From Hydrangea macrophylla (Eukaryota > Streptophyta > Magnoliopsida > Cornales > Hydrangeaceae): a DNA stretch of 64,000 nucleotides. The notes under the pieces are model-generated. The model did no database searches, had not been told where the DNA came from, and worked only from the letters and a program-made list of their open reading frames with translations. The position numbers were made by a program, and so were the translations under genes. Position 1 is the first letter of the stretch. Each line of letters starts with the position of its first letter. The stretch is from the NCBI GenBank assembly GCA_033977485.1, contig CM066995.1, positions 53,009,162 to 53,073,161 on the forward strand, given 5' to 3'. Shown here in pieces: positions 22,277 to 34,030 of the stretch.

Positions 22277-24387
22277 TGTCACACCCGTTCCGGAATTTGC
22301 ATACATTTTTAACAAACATATGTGGTATCATGTGACATTATTAATGTTGATTAATAATTGAGATGGAGTTGACTGTGAGTCAACGGTGAGGTGTCAGTGA
22401 AGACATGGGAACGTGGTAATTCATGATGCATTGGCATGATTAAATGACATTTTTGTGATTTAAATATTATTTGATTATCTAGTATTTTATGAATAGTAAC
22501 TTTACCTGTGTAGGGGTAAATTTCTGATAGTTTTGATATCATTTTAGATTATTGTGAATATTGTGGTAAAAACGTGAGTGATACGTTGCATAAAAGGTAG
22601 GTGGTATAGAGATTTCATGAAGATTAGTTTTTGGATCCTTATTGCTGACCCAAACGGAACTTAGACGAAAACTTTTAAATTTTTTAGTTTTCACTTGTGA
22701 AATAATAAAGTAGACGTTTAAGATGTTTCGGGAGATAATTAGAAGTTTTGGAAACTCATGGGGAGGTAAACGTAATTTCCAAGTCTCGTGCTATAAATAG
22801 TAAGGGTGAGAGTTCATTTTTCAAAAAACCTCCTAAAAATATTTTGAGGAGAGAGAGAAAAAGGAGATTTTGTTACCACGAACTTCAAGTCGCCGATCGA
22901 CGAACTTCTAACCGTCAGTTTTCGTCCAGATTCCATATTTGGACTCCTTGAGGTAAGTTCTATGTTTTGATACTTCTTAGGCCATGATTGGCTAACTTTT
23001 TTCAAAATGCTAATTTCTAGAAATTTAGGAAAAATCAGGTAAAACTTGTAGGAATCACCTGAAATCGGGGATCCGCCGTTTAATCGATCCCCTAGTCAAT
23101 CCCTCAAAGTTAGGAAGAAATCGCACGAGGTATGAATTCTAGATCTATGAATTATATGGAATTTACATGTTTTGAATATCGAGTTTGATATTTTGGATCT
23201 GAGCGAAATTCATATTTTTATTAGGCTCGTTAATTATGCACGCGGCTATGTTAGAAAATCATGTATAACTGTTTATGTGAGCATGCTATATGTTTACTTG
23301 GCTTAAAGGGGGGTTTGGTGCAATTTCATCCGGAGGTAAGCTCCTCAAAGTTTGAGGATTGTAACATTGATTGTGGTGGTGTCTGGTATGGAGGAAGGCC
23401 CAACCAGGATACGGTACCTAGTATGGAGGAAGGCCCAATCAGTGTACGGGGTGTGTGGGAGAGGTGTGCCTTCCACGACATCGGTTTCATTTACCGGATG
23501 AATGCGTACCACTCACCCTAGAGACTATTTTGATGTGTTTTGATCTTTATAGCATGGATTGTCATATAAGCATACATTTAGAATTGTACACTCAGCATGG
23601 AGCTGAGCAGTGGAGCTTTACTCCATTGCAGGTGATAAGAAGAGAGGAAAGAAGAAGCGTGAGGAGTGAGGCCGAGGAATGCCGGAGAAATGCTCTTGTT
23701 TATGTTTTATTTCCTTTTTAAGATTGTAATGATAACTTTGATTTTTGTACCATGTGTAATTGAATCTTGGGGAGGATTTGTAGTATTGTAATCCGTAGAA
23801 GAATACTTGTAATTATGGTTTGAATCACTGTTATATGGTTGTGTTTATATTGGTATTTGTTTGGAAAAACTTGCCCTTGAGTTGCTGCAGAATTGTGCAG
23901 ATTTGGGAGGGATCAGTCGACTGGGTCCCCGACACAGTCGACTGGACCCCTGCTTTTATTGAAAAATCCTCCAGTTTTCATAGGCTTCAGTCGACTAAAG
24001 GAGGGGGCATCAGTCGACTGGTTTCTGCACGAAAAGAGGACATTCTACATGGATGAGTTCAGTCAACCAGACAAGGGTCAGTCGACTGAGGAATTGAGAC
24101 CCTAGTCAACTGGGTCCCCGACACAGTCGACTGGACGAGGCCCTTGAACTTTAATTCTTTCTGCTTTTGGCCTCTAGTCGATCGGGTCCCCACTCCAGCC
24201 GACTGGACCTCTATTTTTCAAAAAGAATTCTTCTGGAAATGTTTCAATTGGGCAAAACTTTTTCTAACTCTGATTTTTAATGGATTTTACTTTTTTTTTT
24301 CCGTTGTTATTTACTTTAAAGGAATTGGATGAGCCTTGGTGGCGTGCCACATGTCCTATTTTCGCCGTAGCGGGATGAGTCGTGACA
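22277..24387 (+). mobile_element. Solo LTR of a Ty3/gypsy (Del/Tekay-like) element
   Basis: The 2111-bp unit starts TGTCACACCCGTTCCGG and ends GGGATGAGTCGTGACA. It is flanked by five T residues on each side, compatible with a 5-bp duplication. TGTCAC...GTGACA ends are typical of chromovirus-type LTRs. A TATA box CTATAAATAG lies at 22791-22800, and GAGGTAAGTTC near 22950 resembles a leader splice donor. No internal domain follows. A run of CAGTCGACTG palindromes lies at 23910-24205. Confidence 0.75.
23910..24205. repeat. Cluster of CAGTCGACTG palindromes
   Basis: CAGTCGACTG and close variants (CAGTCGACTA, CAGTCAACCA, TAGTCAACTG, CAGCCGACTG) recur about nine times, often paired as GACTGGGTCCCCGACACAG and then TCGACTGGACC. 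They are confined to this part of the LTR. Confidence 0.9.
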
Positions 24388-24699
24388 TTTTTATTTAATT
24401 TTATCAAAGTTTTCTTCCATAATAAGGTATGAGTTTGGGGTTTTCTCATATATATTGGTTTGTTATATTAGCGTGTGTGTGTGTTTGTGTGTTTTCTTTT
24501 ATTTATGTGGTGATCATGAAGCACAAAAAAAACATAGTACTCCAAACGTATTGTGCAAACGTAATACATCAGTACTTTGAGAAGCCTTTGCAAAGCCTGA
24601 TGAAGTCCTCCAAGGTTTGTTTCTCATTTATTTTTCTACCCAATTTCTTATGAAGTTACTAGCACTGAAAGCCCCTGTAAAATATTATAGAACATTGTT

Positions 24700-24840
24700 C
24701 CTCTGCAGTCTGCACTTCGCAGCTAGAGTTTGACTCACCGTGAATTGGGATATTCCAAAGGTATCAGTTTCGTAGATATGCTACTATTAGTACTATAGAT
24801 GAGGCTGCAGCTGGTATAAAATGGTATGGATGCCCAGGTA
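24700..24840 (+). pseudogene. RRM RNA-binding-domain gene fragment
   Basis: Conceptual reading across one 1-base frameshift gives THRELGYSKGISFV followed by RYATISTIDEAAAGIKWYG, the RNP1 and helix-2 part of an RNA recognition motif. It is bounded by acceptor-like CTCTGCAG and donor-like CCCAGGTATG. A preceding exon-like stretch (about 24520-24603) ends AAG|GTTTGT. It lies in the Helitron-like segment and may be captured host DNA. The parent gene was not identified. Confidence 0.5.
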
Positions 24841-25229
24841 TGTTTTTGAATTATTACTGAGAAATAAATTTTCTTATTCCGTGAAAAATTCTCTTTAATA
24901 ATAATAATACATCATATTTTAACTGTCAAATAAAATTTTGTGCCACTCAGTATGCATAGAAGAGAAGGTGAATATTATGGAATTGTCATCAACTGCTAGA
25001 AAATGATTTTTTGTTCTCTGTTTTTTTTCTTCTAATAAGCAAGGATTTCAAAACCTAAGCAACTTGAGTTTAGGGTGGGTATCTATTTCATGCCGCGTGT
25101 TTCCATCTATTGCTTGGTGTTTGTTTTTGTTTTCGATTGCTCAAGTTTGATGATGTCGCTGATTGCTTCTCAGATTGAAGCTCCACCAAACATCGCAACT
25201 ATCTCGGTTAGTATCTCCAGAATTTGAGG

Positions 25230-26420
25230 CAATTTTATAGCATTCTCTGTTGTTCTATAAGTCTCTGTGTATTTTGTTTTGTTTTGTTTCGTTTTGTTTT
25301 GTTCCTTCTTGTTTTTGTTCTCCCAACTGTTCATTCAGATTGGATTAAAGTTGCTACACTAAGTCAATCTCACCCACTCAAGTGTGTTTGGCATGAAGTA
25401 CGTTTTTTTTTACCAACTAGGCTAAGCCGTTGCCAAAATCTTTGGTATATTTAAGGAGATGCCATCTACATTTGGAAGTCATCATATTAAGGGAGCACTC
25501 TACTTTCAAAAATCATCAAGAAAAAGATGCCTTTTGCTTTTGAAAGTCGTCCAAATTAAGACGACCCACCATAAGAGTTGAATCTCCACATTAGCATAAG
25601 AATTGATAGTCAAAAGGGTACTAAAATAATTTTTAGCCTTTAACAATTATTTAGATAAATTACATTGACCAACTCAAGAAATGTGACAATTATAGATAAT
25701 ATCATTTTTTTAATAAAAAAACAAATTCAAAGATATAGTTTATAAATTACAATTGTCAGTTGATAAATTAGAAATGACGGGTTTTGGTTTCTAATTGAAA
25801 AATAAATGAGATAAAAAAAGCGATTGCGGAAGATTGTTTCTTGAGTCAAGTTAATTTTTTTCCCTTTTGATTTTGAGTCAAGTTAATTTTAATTAATAGA
25901 ATACTAAAATATGATCATAGATAAATATGAGTATTATACCGTAGAGTTGAATAATTGTTGAAATTCTATTGGAAAAAAATTTGGAATGCAAAATGCAATT
26001 CCAAATCAACTGGATGTAGTTGAATGTGTCTTTGTTGCAACTTTTTATGTAGAATTTTTTTTTTAATATATATACTGGCTATATCCCTCTTACCTCATTT
26101 TGCAACATCTGGTGTGTCCTTTTTCGGTATTTGTAATGCACTATGGACTTCAACACATGTTACTTCGTGTTTTTTCATCGATTTATAGTTATGCAATATC
26201 CATCATTTTTGGTAAGTTAAAGTTTTTTGAAATCCTTTAAAGTTTTTTTTATTAGATATTATTGTGTTCTTTTTTCTTTTCTTTTTTTTACAAGGATATT
26301 ATTGTGTTCTAAGCAAACTACATATTTGACATGTTATAGGAAAATCATTTTCATTTTCATATCATTTTAATAAGTCTTTGTTTTTTTTATTTTTATTTTA
26401 TCATTTATTGTAGTCATGTG
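25230..26420. other. AT-rich filler of the Helitron-like segment
   Basis: One exon-like piece just before it (about 25169-25205, giving IEAPPNIATIS between CTTCTCAG and GTTAGT) was not identified. The rest is T/A-rich DNA without credible frames. Confidence 0.4.
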
Positions 26421-26457
26421 TTTATAAATAGCATCACCCATTGCACGGGGCTCGCGA

Positions 26458-26945
26458 CTAGTTAACAGTAAAACCGATATCAGTTCTCTCTCTCTCTCTA
26501 ACAATAAGGAATCTAATCCACTTACAAAAAGTTGGCTAGACTTTTGACCTTTTTACTTTACCAAAGTGGTGATTTTCTTTGGGTTAATGTCAAATTATAT
26601 AATATTGGAAGGTGATGGATTTTATTTATAGTAGTACAACATTTTTGGCCTTGTACTTGTCATATCCTTTTTGTAGGATTCAAGACTTTTGAAAAAACAA
26701 TGATTTAAGTCATTGTTTCTTTCATGCTCTTCAATTTTTTTTAGAGTAGTTAGAGATCAGGAGTTATTTGATCCATATTTTTGGATGTTTAAATAGGTTC
26801 CAATCATATTTATATTTGAACATGATTTAAGTTAGGTATGTTTTAATTCTTAATTGACCTGAAATTTACCATACCAATTGTATCTACACTTAGGTTGACT
26901 AGGTCTTTGATACTTTAGGCATTCAAAATTCCCAATTTTAAGTAA
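26458..26945. repeat. Second copy of the response-regulator upstream region
   Basis: Same word order as 7575-8085 (see there). It is joined directly to the Helitron-like end on its left. No response-regulator exon lies next to it. Confidence 0.85.
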
Positions 26946-26984
26946 AAGTTGTTATTAAATCGAACAAAGAACAATTCAAATATA

Positions 26985-27210
26985 TTTGAATATATATATA
27001 TCTGAATTTTTCCTTCTTTTATTACAAATGAGGAGAAGATTCGAACTTGCGTCTATGACTGGGAGGAATTGGTGCCATCTAACTCAGATAGGGCATAAAT
27101 CTTAAATATATTTGAATATTGGTTCAAAACATTATAGTATACTCATTCTTTGCATGTAATTCAGCCTACTTGATGCAAGAGTGTTAGTACGCAAATTACA
27201 AGAAAGTTGA
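26985..27210. repeat. Uninterrupted copy of the 20890-22060 flank (empty hAT site)
   Basis: It contains GGTGCCATCTAACTC with no insertion, where the other copy carries hAT element 2. It also retains AAGATTCGAACTTGCG, which the other copy has lost. Confidence 0.88.
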
Positions 27211-27275
27211 TAAGCACCTTGTTGTGAAGATAATTAGAGAATAACACAAAATTTTGGATATAAATCTCCACTATA

Positions 27276-28201
27276 CAGGCCTAGCCCTGGGCATAGGCGA
27301 CATAGGCCATTATCCAGGGCCCCTAAATCCGAGACCAAAATATACTAGTAATAATATATTGCAAAAGACCCCAAACAGACTGTAGCCCATAGCGAACTTA
27401 ACTCTAAAACTCTCATTTCTCTCTCATAGTCTCTTTCACAGCATTAGATTAGACCCCCAAAAATACCCAGGGAAAAAAAATTCCTCTATGCTCTTAATCA
27501 GTCAAGCACACGAAGTTTTCATGATCTCGAGTTGATCATCTCCATCCTGGCTGATCTAGGGTTTTATGATCATCTTCTGTGAATCTCCTCCTTTTCTCGT
27601 TAGTGTTGCTCTCAGGTACTCAAACCATCATTTTTTTCTTTTGCGAGTCTCGTATGTCTCTCGCAAAACCTAGTTCTTTGGATGTGCTTTCTTATTGGCT
27701 TTTTTGTTTGGTTTTAGTAACCACTCGTGTAATAAATATCTCTATTGGTTTCATTTGACTTGAATTGTTGTGTTGTTATGGTTGGTTTTCTGATTTTGGG
27801 TGTATTTGAGTATTTGGTAGCTCAGTAGCTTTACATGATCAAACATTAATCCTTGATGTGCTAACTACTATGTAGGTGGAAAGTGGTGAATTAGTATGAT
27901 CAGAAGAGGGTTTATAATTTTTTTTATTAGATCTCTATTTAGACCCAATCTAAGGTTTTCTCGTTTGATGGTACTTGGACATCTTGTTTTCTTGTAATTG
28001 TTGTTCTTTTGGACTTCCTAATAAAATGCTTATTTGATGTTAAAATATATATATATAATCAATTCTACACATAATTAGATATCGGTAAAGCAAAAAAAAA
28101 AAAAAACCATCTCGAGGAGCTGCTCTCAAATCCCTGTATAGCCTCTCGGGGCCCCCTTTTAGACTTCACCTTGGGCCTCCTAAACCTCAGTGCTGGCCCT
28201 G
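27276..28201. mobile_element. Non-autonomous hAT element related to the nested hAT at 50136-53893
   Basis: The left end CAGGCCTAGCCCTGGGC, then CATAGGCC and GGGCCCCT words, matches the left end at 50136. The right end is CAGTGCTGGCCCTG. The 8-bp flanks CCACTATA and ACACTATA (27268-27275, 28202-28209) differ at one base. There is no transposase, so it is a deletion derivative or a distinct short subfamily. Confidence 0.8.
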
Positions 28202-28209
28202 ACACTATA

Positions 28210-28719
28210 TCTTATACGAGTGTATACCCTACGTGGCACTCTCCTATGCCATGTGGTGTGCTATACAACTATGTATATTATAGATATGCATATAATTATA
28301 CAAATGTGCATATATATGACACCAAAATTGAAAAAAAAAAAATACATATATCCTTTCTTGAAATACAAAAATAAAAAAAGGAGACATAAAAATGCGTTTC
28401 CTAAAATCCTCCCCCACTTTCATGTCCATCATTCCCTCTGTTGAAAAAAAAATTGAATGCAACAGTTATCACAGGGACATGGTATCACAAATGAATTGGA
28501 ATCCTTTATTTATGTATTGGGTCCTCCTATTTCTAGGAGAATCCTAGGTAGTAACATGTATCTTTGTTTAATTCAATGTATACTCTTACTTTCAGTTTCA
28601 AATCAATTCTATATCCGGGTTTCTTTCCCAAATCTGACCAAGATTTTTTGCATAATTTTAGTAACTGAGAGTAAATGGGGAGAGAGAATATTTGAGAGAC
28701 CACTACAAAGGTGGTGATG
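28210..28719. other. Unassigned AT-rich stretch
   Basis: Short frames only. No element ends or gene motifs were recognised. Confidence 0.4.
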
Positions 28720-30234
28720 TCATGGGTGACGATTTTTGTGCTTAATTTTCCATTTAAGACTGATTTTTAATGTTTTTGGAGGTTTATCTTCGCTGAAGGA
28801 TTTTTGAAGGACATCTTCATTCCAAGGAGTTTGAGAAGAGCAAGAGACGATAGATATGTGTTCATTCAATTTAGTAATCTTGTGGAAGTTGAAATGGTGG
28901 TTGAGATATTCAATGGGGAAACATTTGGGAAGGAAGCTAGTGGTCAAGATAGCTTTGTTTGAGTGGAATAAAAGATCAAATAGGGGGTAAAGCCTAATTT
29001 GGATAGTGGTAGAACATTTGTGAATATCCAACAAGGGGGAATACCTATTCTAGGGGTAGGTTAGATTCAATGACATATGAGGAAACTTCAAACATTGTTA
29101 TTCTTGGTAGCAATTCATAAACTAACAGTGGCATCAACGTTGAGGGTGATGACCGATCGAGATTGATGGAATACACAATTGAGGATGATTACAAGATATG
29201 GATATCTAAAAACGTAAGTGGGACTAGTTGGAACACAGTGGTTATTACCTCTCTAGAGAAGCAGTTCAGTGCAGAAGAACTTCTCGCTTATTCTTTTAAA
29301 CCTATGGGAGGTAATCTTGTTTGGTTGTCTTTTGATGATCTTGTTAATATGAGGAGTTCTATAGAGGAAGGAGATTCTTTATATATATGGCTTATTAGTG
29401 TTAAGCTGTGAGAACCATCAGATTTTATTAAAGCTCGTGTTTCGTAGGTAAGATGTTTAGGCATGCCTCTTCCTGGTTGGAATCTTAGTTTCTTCAAAAA
29501 CAATTGGTGATCAACTATGCAAGTTCATTTCTTTAGATGTTTGCATATCCAAAAGATTAGACTGGATTTGGGCCGCATTCTATGCTGTGTCAATGGTAGC
29601 AACCCTATCATGGACAATATGGTCTTTGTTATTAATGATAAAAAAATTCGTGATTCATTTGTATGAAGATTGTTCCTTCTCATATCCAAGTTTTGTCCCT
29701 CGTAAGACTGTTGGTAAAGTTGATATTTTAGGCTGTGAGGATCCCTCTGGTTGTGGTAAGGATTCTATCATGTATGCGGTATCAATTTCATCCATGTAAA
29801 TTTGGAGATCCAAGATGTAAGTGGTGTTGATTGGGAGAACAACAAGGCAGGATTCGAACACGTGGGTGAAAAAATAATTGGAGGGAGGAAAATGAGGTTA
29901 AAATATTCAAATTCAAACTAGGGTGTGTGGGTGTGATGGTGTACAGATGTAGTTTCGAGGCCATTATTGTGGCCACTTCCACTGATGCGCATGGGGTTTA
30001 GGTGTTGGTAGGTAGTGGCGAATTGAAGATCTTGAGGGTGATAGTGGTTTATTTGGGGCGGTAGGAAGTTGGAAAGGAATTTGGTTGGATGTGTTATATG
30101 ATTTATATCCTTTCATGAGGACCATGGGGACATTAGCTTAATGTTAAAATTGGAGTGGATAAGAATTGGTTCTTTGGGACTTGGGTTGACATTGATAATC
30201 AAACAAAAGAGGTGAAGCTTGGAAGGTTGTTCAT
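28720..30234 (+). pseudogene. Plant L1-type LINE ORF1 remnant (RRM plus DUF4283-like region)
   Basis: Fragments in shifting frames read DIFIPRSLRRARDDRYVFIQF-like and GRKLVVKIALFEWNKRS, the RRM and following basic motif of plant L1 ORF1. At 29163-29410 LEKQFSAEELLAYSFKPMG and VWLSFDDLVNMRSSIEEGD follow. Then come CLGMPLPGWNL and LDLGRILCCVNGS, matching the DUF4283-like part. Many stops and frameshifts are present, and no endonuclease or RT domain was found. It is interrupted or truncated at 30235 by an LTR. Confidence 0.65.
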
Positions 30235-30980
30235 TTTCACGCCCCGAGGTAGTGAAGAAAATAGGGAAAATTTCAAATTTTCTTTTTTCGAACCCGTGTA
30301 CACGTGGCAAGTTGAGATCACCTGATTGTTCGTAATATTCTAACACAAGAAAATATAACATATGAAAGCATCTAAGTTCAACATAAATTAAAAATCGACC
30401 AAACAAGGTCTTACATAATAGTTAATACAATCCGAAGCATCTGAAAATCAACATAAACATAAGTGGTCTTACGACGAACTATGTCGGTACAAAAATAGAC
30501 GTCTGAATATTACAAGATAAATTAAGGACTACGCTCTTTAACTTGCGAAGCCGTAACCCTCTTCGTCATAATCTCCCTTCGGATAGGCTCCAGTGTAATC
30601 CTCGACAGCGTAACCTCCATCAACATTCCATCCCTCGACTGATTCCCACCTACAACATTACCAAAATCGAGAAAGGTTGGACGGGAAGGTCCAGCGATAT
30701 AAACGTCGTCAGCTTTGAAGCTGAGTAAGCATAAAACTTCAAGTAATATCAAGCTATACACTTTATATGATCGTAGTTATTTAATGTCCATTATTCTTAA
30801 CGTATTAGAAAATCCATTATTGACATTAATAAGCTATAAAATGCCATCCTTAATTATACTAGACTGAAAAAAGAGCACTATATATCTTAGGACTATCCAT
30901 ACTCAAGCCTCCGAAATGTTTCTTGTTACATCAACCTTCTCGAACTCAACCATAGACTTAACGATGTCAATTTAGAATAG

Positions 30981-31230
30981 TGGTGCCCCAATGGTCGCTT
31001 GATGAGTATACTAGTGGTGCCCGACTGGCCACGTGATCACCCTCGGTGCATTATGATGGTAGATGTTTCCAAATGACGACTTATGCAACATATTTAGTTT
31101 CATTGACCAGACTTAAATGAATATGTGGTGCTCAACTAGCCAAGTGAATAGTATACCAGCAGTACCCAACTGGTCGCATGATCACCTTCGGTGCATCATT
31201 ATGGTAGCAGTACCCAAATGGACGAATAGA
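30981..31230. repeat. Diverged tandem repeat, period about 150
   Basis: GTGCCCGACTGGCCACGTGA then TCACCCTCGGTGCATTATGA recurs as GTACCCAACTGGTCGCATGA then TCACCTTCGGTGCATCATTA, about 150 bases on, within the LTR-like region. Confidence 0.7.
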
Positions 31231-31547
31231 TCAATAATATTTATCTACTGTCCCAATGACTACGTCTTTCCACCAACTTCGTACAACCACTATCATCGAC
31301 CGTCACGACTGACCAACTCATATCGACACACTAATGACTCCGAACATCTATGACGTACCTATAACCAAGACCAAAGATAATTCTAACAATATACAAGTAT
31401 TTGATGCGCATGGTACAAGTCTATTAAACACGATATTCCTACATATGGAAGCATATATGGCATCATTAAAATCTTAGTTGATAACCCATATAAAATCTGA
31501 ACTATAAAAGTAGTGAAATAAAAGGAGTTCTTGAAAATAGTAAAGCT

Positions 31548-32515
31548 TGAGCGCTCGGTGTAGTTCGAGCGCTTAGGCTATCACGGCGCTTGGGCAGGAC
31601 GAGTGCTCGCCTTTGCTATTTCTGGGATTCTCTACTTGTAATAGTATTTTTTTTTCTTTATAACTATTTGAAAACCATTTCTACCTATAGGTTATACGAA
31701 GGGAGTTAAAGTTCTACTTATACGTACATTAAATCCATACATGCAAGTATTTATTCAACCACAAATCAAGGAGTCCATCATTATATCTAATCTAAAAAAC
31801 ACATGCAAGTGCATTTATGGTACATGCAAACATTGAAACATGAAAATCTGTTCAAGGTATAGCAAACTCGAGCGCTCTGGTAATCCGAGTGCTTTCGTTC
31901 AACATGAGTGCTCCATTTAGTAAGCTTTCCAGTTCACAGAAATATAGATGCGAGCGCAGGGTTTGTTGGAGTGCTCGAGCCGGCGTTAACTTCACAGTTT
32001 TGGCAGACTTTCCAGCCTTTGCATGTGACATTAGGGTCCATGCATGTTAGGTTTTAAGCACATGAATCATGTATAAAATATTACCAAGTGATATTCTATA
32101 CTTACTAATGATAGATGATGAAATGGTGGGGTGTGTATGTGCTTTAATGGAGATAATGCTTCTCTCTCTCTCTCTCTCTCTTCATTTCCGTTGTCTTCTT
32201 CTTCTTTTTCGTCTTCTTCTTCTTCTTTTGTTTTTTTTTTGTTTTTAGTGTGTGTGTGTGTGTTTGGAGGTTAGTGTGTGTTAGTTTGTGTGGGAGGGAC
32301 AAGGATAATGTATTCTCTAACATCCAAGCTTCTCTCTCTCTCTCTATAGGCCCTTTCTGCAAATAGCAGAAATAAATGCGGAGGGTCTTTATAGAAGTTG
32401 GGAGAGGCAGCTGTCCAAATTCTAGACGCATGACTGACAAGTGTCAAAAAGGACATGCGAGCGCTCGGGCTGTTTACTAATCCACTTGAGTGCTTGAGCT
32501 AAGGGAGCACTCGAG
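31548..32515. repeat. Three groups of GAGCGCTC / GAGTGCTC palindromes
   Basis: At about 31548-31610, 31865-31985 and 32455-32515 the words GAGCGCTCGG, CGAGCGCTT, CGAGTGCTC, GAGTGCTCGAG and GAGCACTCGAG recur. They are GC-rich islands inside AT-rich DNA. Confidence 0.85.
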
Positions 32516-32600
32516 ATTTTCTTTCCTCCAAAGTTCATAAGGTTTAGTAATGAAATAAAGAACAAAGTCAGAACTTCAAGGGTCTGAATTTCAAATTCAT

Positions 32601-33200
32601 TAAACTTATATACATATTTATATATAGTTATAACTCAAAGAGGAAATTACAAAGAAAATACATAGAATGTTTAGGATATAATAAAGAAAAATACAGGTGC
32701 TGCATTGATAAAAGCAATAATTCATTTCTTGTTTCCATTCAATCGAAGTGCCCCAAAACAAATTTGGTGGGATGCGGGTCTCTTACAATCCGATACTTGT
32801 ATGGGAAGAAAGACTATTTCCTTCGATTCAGGCTAGGGAAATGGGAGCTGTGGTATTTTTCCTATGGAGGGGAGTTCAAATTCATAGACTTAGGTTTACA
32901 AAAACTATGTTTTTTAACATCTTACTTTTACTATTGATTTTGGTTAGTAAATTGACCAATGATTTTAATTTTGACATTTTGCATATTTGGAGGCACAAGC
33001 ACCAGCTCAGACGCCTTTTTGGATTTTTGTTATCATATTGTACTCAGATATATATGTTTTACTATTGTATTGAAACAAATTTTAGTATTATGGTTTATAT
33101 TAATTACTTTTTAAAAATTTTAAAAGCATTTTCATTATTTTTTATGGGGATGAATGTGTATATATTATAAATATGGCATGTTTTCAAGAACAAACTTTAA
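32601..33200. other. Unassigned stretch with one 140-codon frame
   Basis: A plus-strand frame at 32748-33170 has no motif I recognise and turns into F/L/I low complexity after its first third. I do not call it a gene. Confidence 0.4.
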
Positions 33201-33724
33201 AACTATAAAAAAATAAAAATTCAAAGAACGATTAATTATTAGCTATGCTATAAACGTTACAAATGTGCTATGTAATAGTTTCTATATAAGAGATTGTTAG
33301 CTAGCCACCAATGCGTCTCAAATGTGTTTTAAGTAATTCAAAAATTGATATCAGCTATGCCACCAGTGCATCACAAATGTGTTTTAAGTTGTTCAAAAAT
33401 TGGTTATTAGCTACGGACCAGTGCGTCACGACTGCTTTCTATATGCGTCGCTAATACAGACTATAATTAGCTACACATTCTTTGTCCCATTAAATGATTC
33501 TTATTAGCTACGCTTGACAAGTTATTACTTATTAGCCATGCACAACTGCATGACTAATAGTATGAGTATTAGCTACTGTTGTGTGCGTAACAAAGAATAT
33601 CTGAGACCCTACTATTTGAGACACATCGATCATAGTTGAATGTGTCGCGAATAACTATTTGCTATGCATTTGGAATTATTAGCCATGTGGTTGTGCGTGG
33701 CTAAAAGCGTGTTTTCTTATAGTG
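33201..33724. mobile_element. Small CACTA-type element or terminal fragment
   Basis: The right end, read on the minus strand, is CACTATAAGAAAACACGC, the CACTA terminal motif. Inside, subterminal repeats of ATTAGCTACGC, TTAGCCATGC and GCGTVGCTAATA occur many times in both orientations, as in En/Spm elements. A degenerate matching left end (AACTATAAAAAAAT) begins at about 33201. No 3-bp duplication could be confirmed. Confidence 0.65.
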
Positions 33725-34030
33725 CTTTTGTAACACTTACTCGAGAAAAGTGGTATTTGCATTATAAAAATACATTATTTAGGGTTTATTAAACACCCAA
33801 GATGATTAAGGTGGGTTACTAACTCATCGGTAAGATTGAGTGTTCCATGGGGGACACAAATAAAAGTTCCATTATGGATGGGACAAACATGGAAATGGGA
33901 CCTGATGAGGTCTAATTTGTGTAATTTGCATTTATATGCTTAAATATTTAGTTTAATTATTTAATTATGTTTATTACTATTATTGACCATATGTGGGGCC
34001 AGTTTGGGTACCCTTGTAAGAGTGTAATTG
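33725..34030. other. Unassigned spacer
   Basis: No gene or element end recognised between the CACTA-type end and the truncated Tat element. Confidence 0.4.

Larger units (their letters stand above)
24400..26460 (+). mobile_element. Helitron-like segment ending in a hairpin and CTAG
   Basis: The right end reads ACCCATTGCACGGGGCTCGC then GACTAG|T, matching plant Helitron 3' ends: a short GC hairpin, then CTRR inserted before T. The duplicated locus at 7584 lacks the insert (AATAAATTAACAG), consistent with insertion between A and T. The 5' end, expected to begin TC, was not located. The left boundary given is arbitrary. No Rep-helicase is present, so any such element is non-autonomous. Confidence 0.6.
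30235..32600 (+). mobile_element. Decayed Ty3/gypsy LTR-like region
   Basis: It starts TTTCACGCCCCGAGG, one change from the TGTCACGCCCC start of Del-type LTRs, followed by CGAACCCGTGTACACGTGGC, a common early-LTR phrase. The right boundary is uncertain (about 32560-32600). It contains a tandem-duplicated segment (30981-31230) and three groups of GAGCGCTC-type palindromes. Confidence 0.5.

Noticed and set aside
27040..27062. GATTCGAAC similar to a tRNA T-arm
   Set aside because: No matching A box, acceptor stem or anticodon arm around it; it is part of a duplicated repeat.
32748..33170. 140-codon plus-strand frame
   Set aside because: Mostly F/L/I/Y low complexity, no motif, no splice or promoter context.
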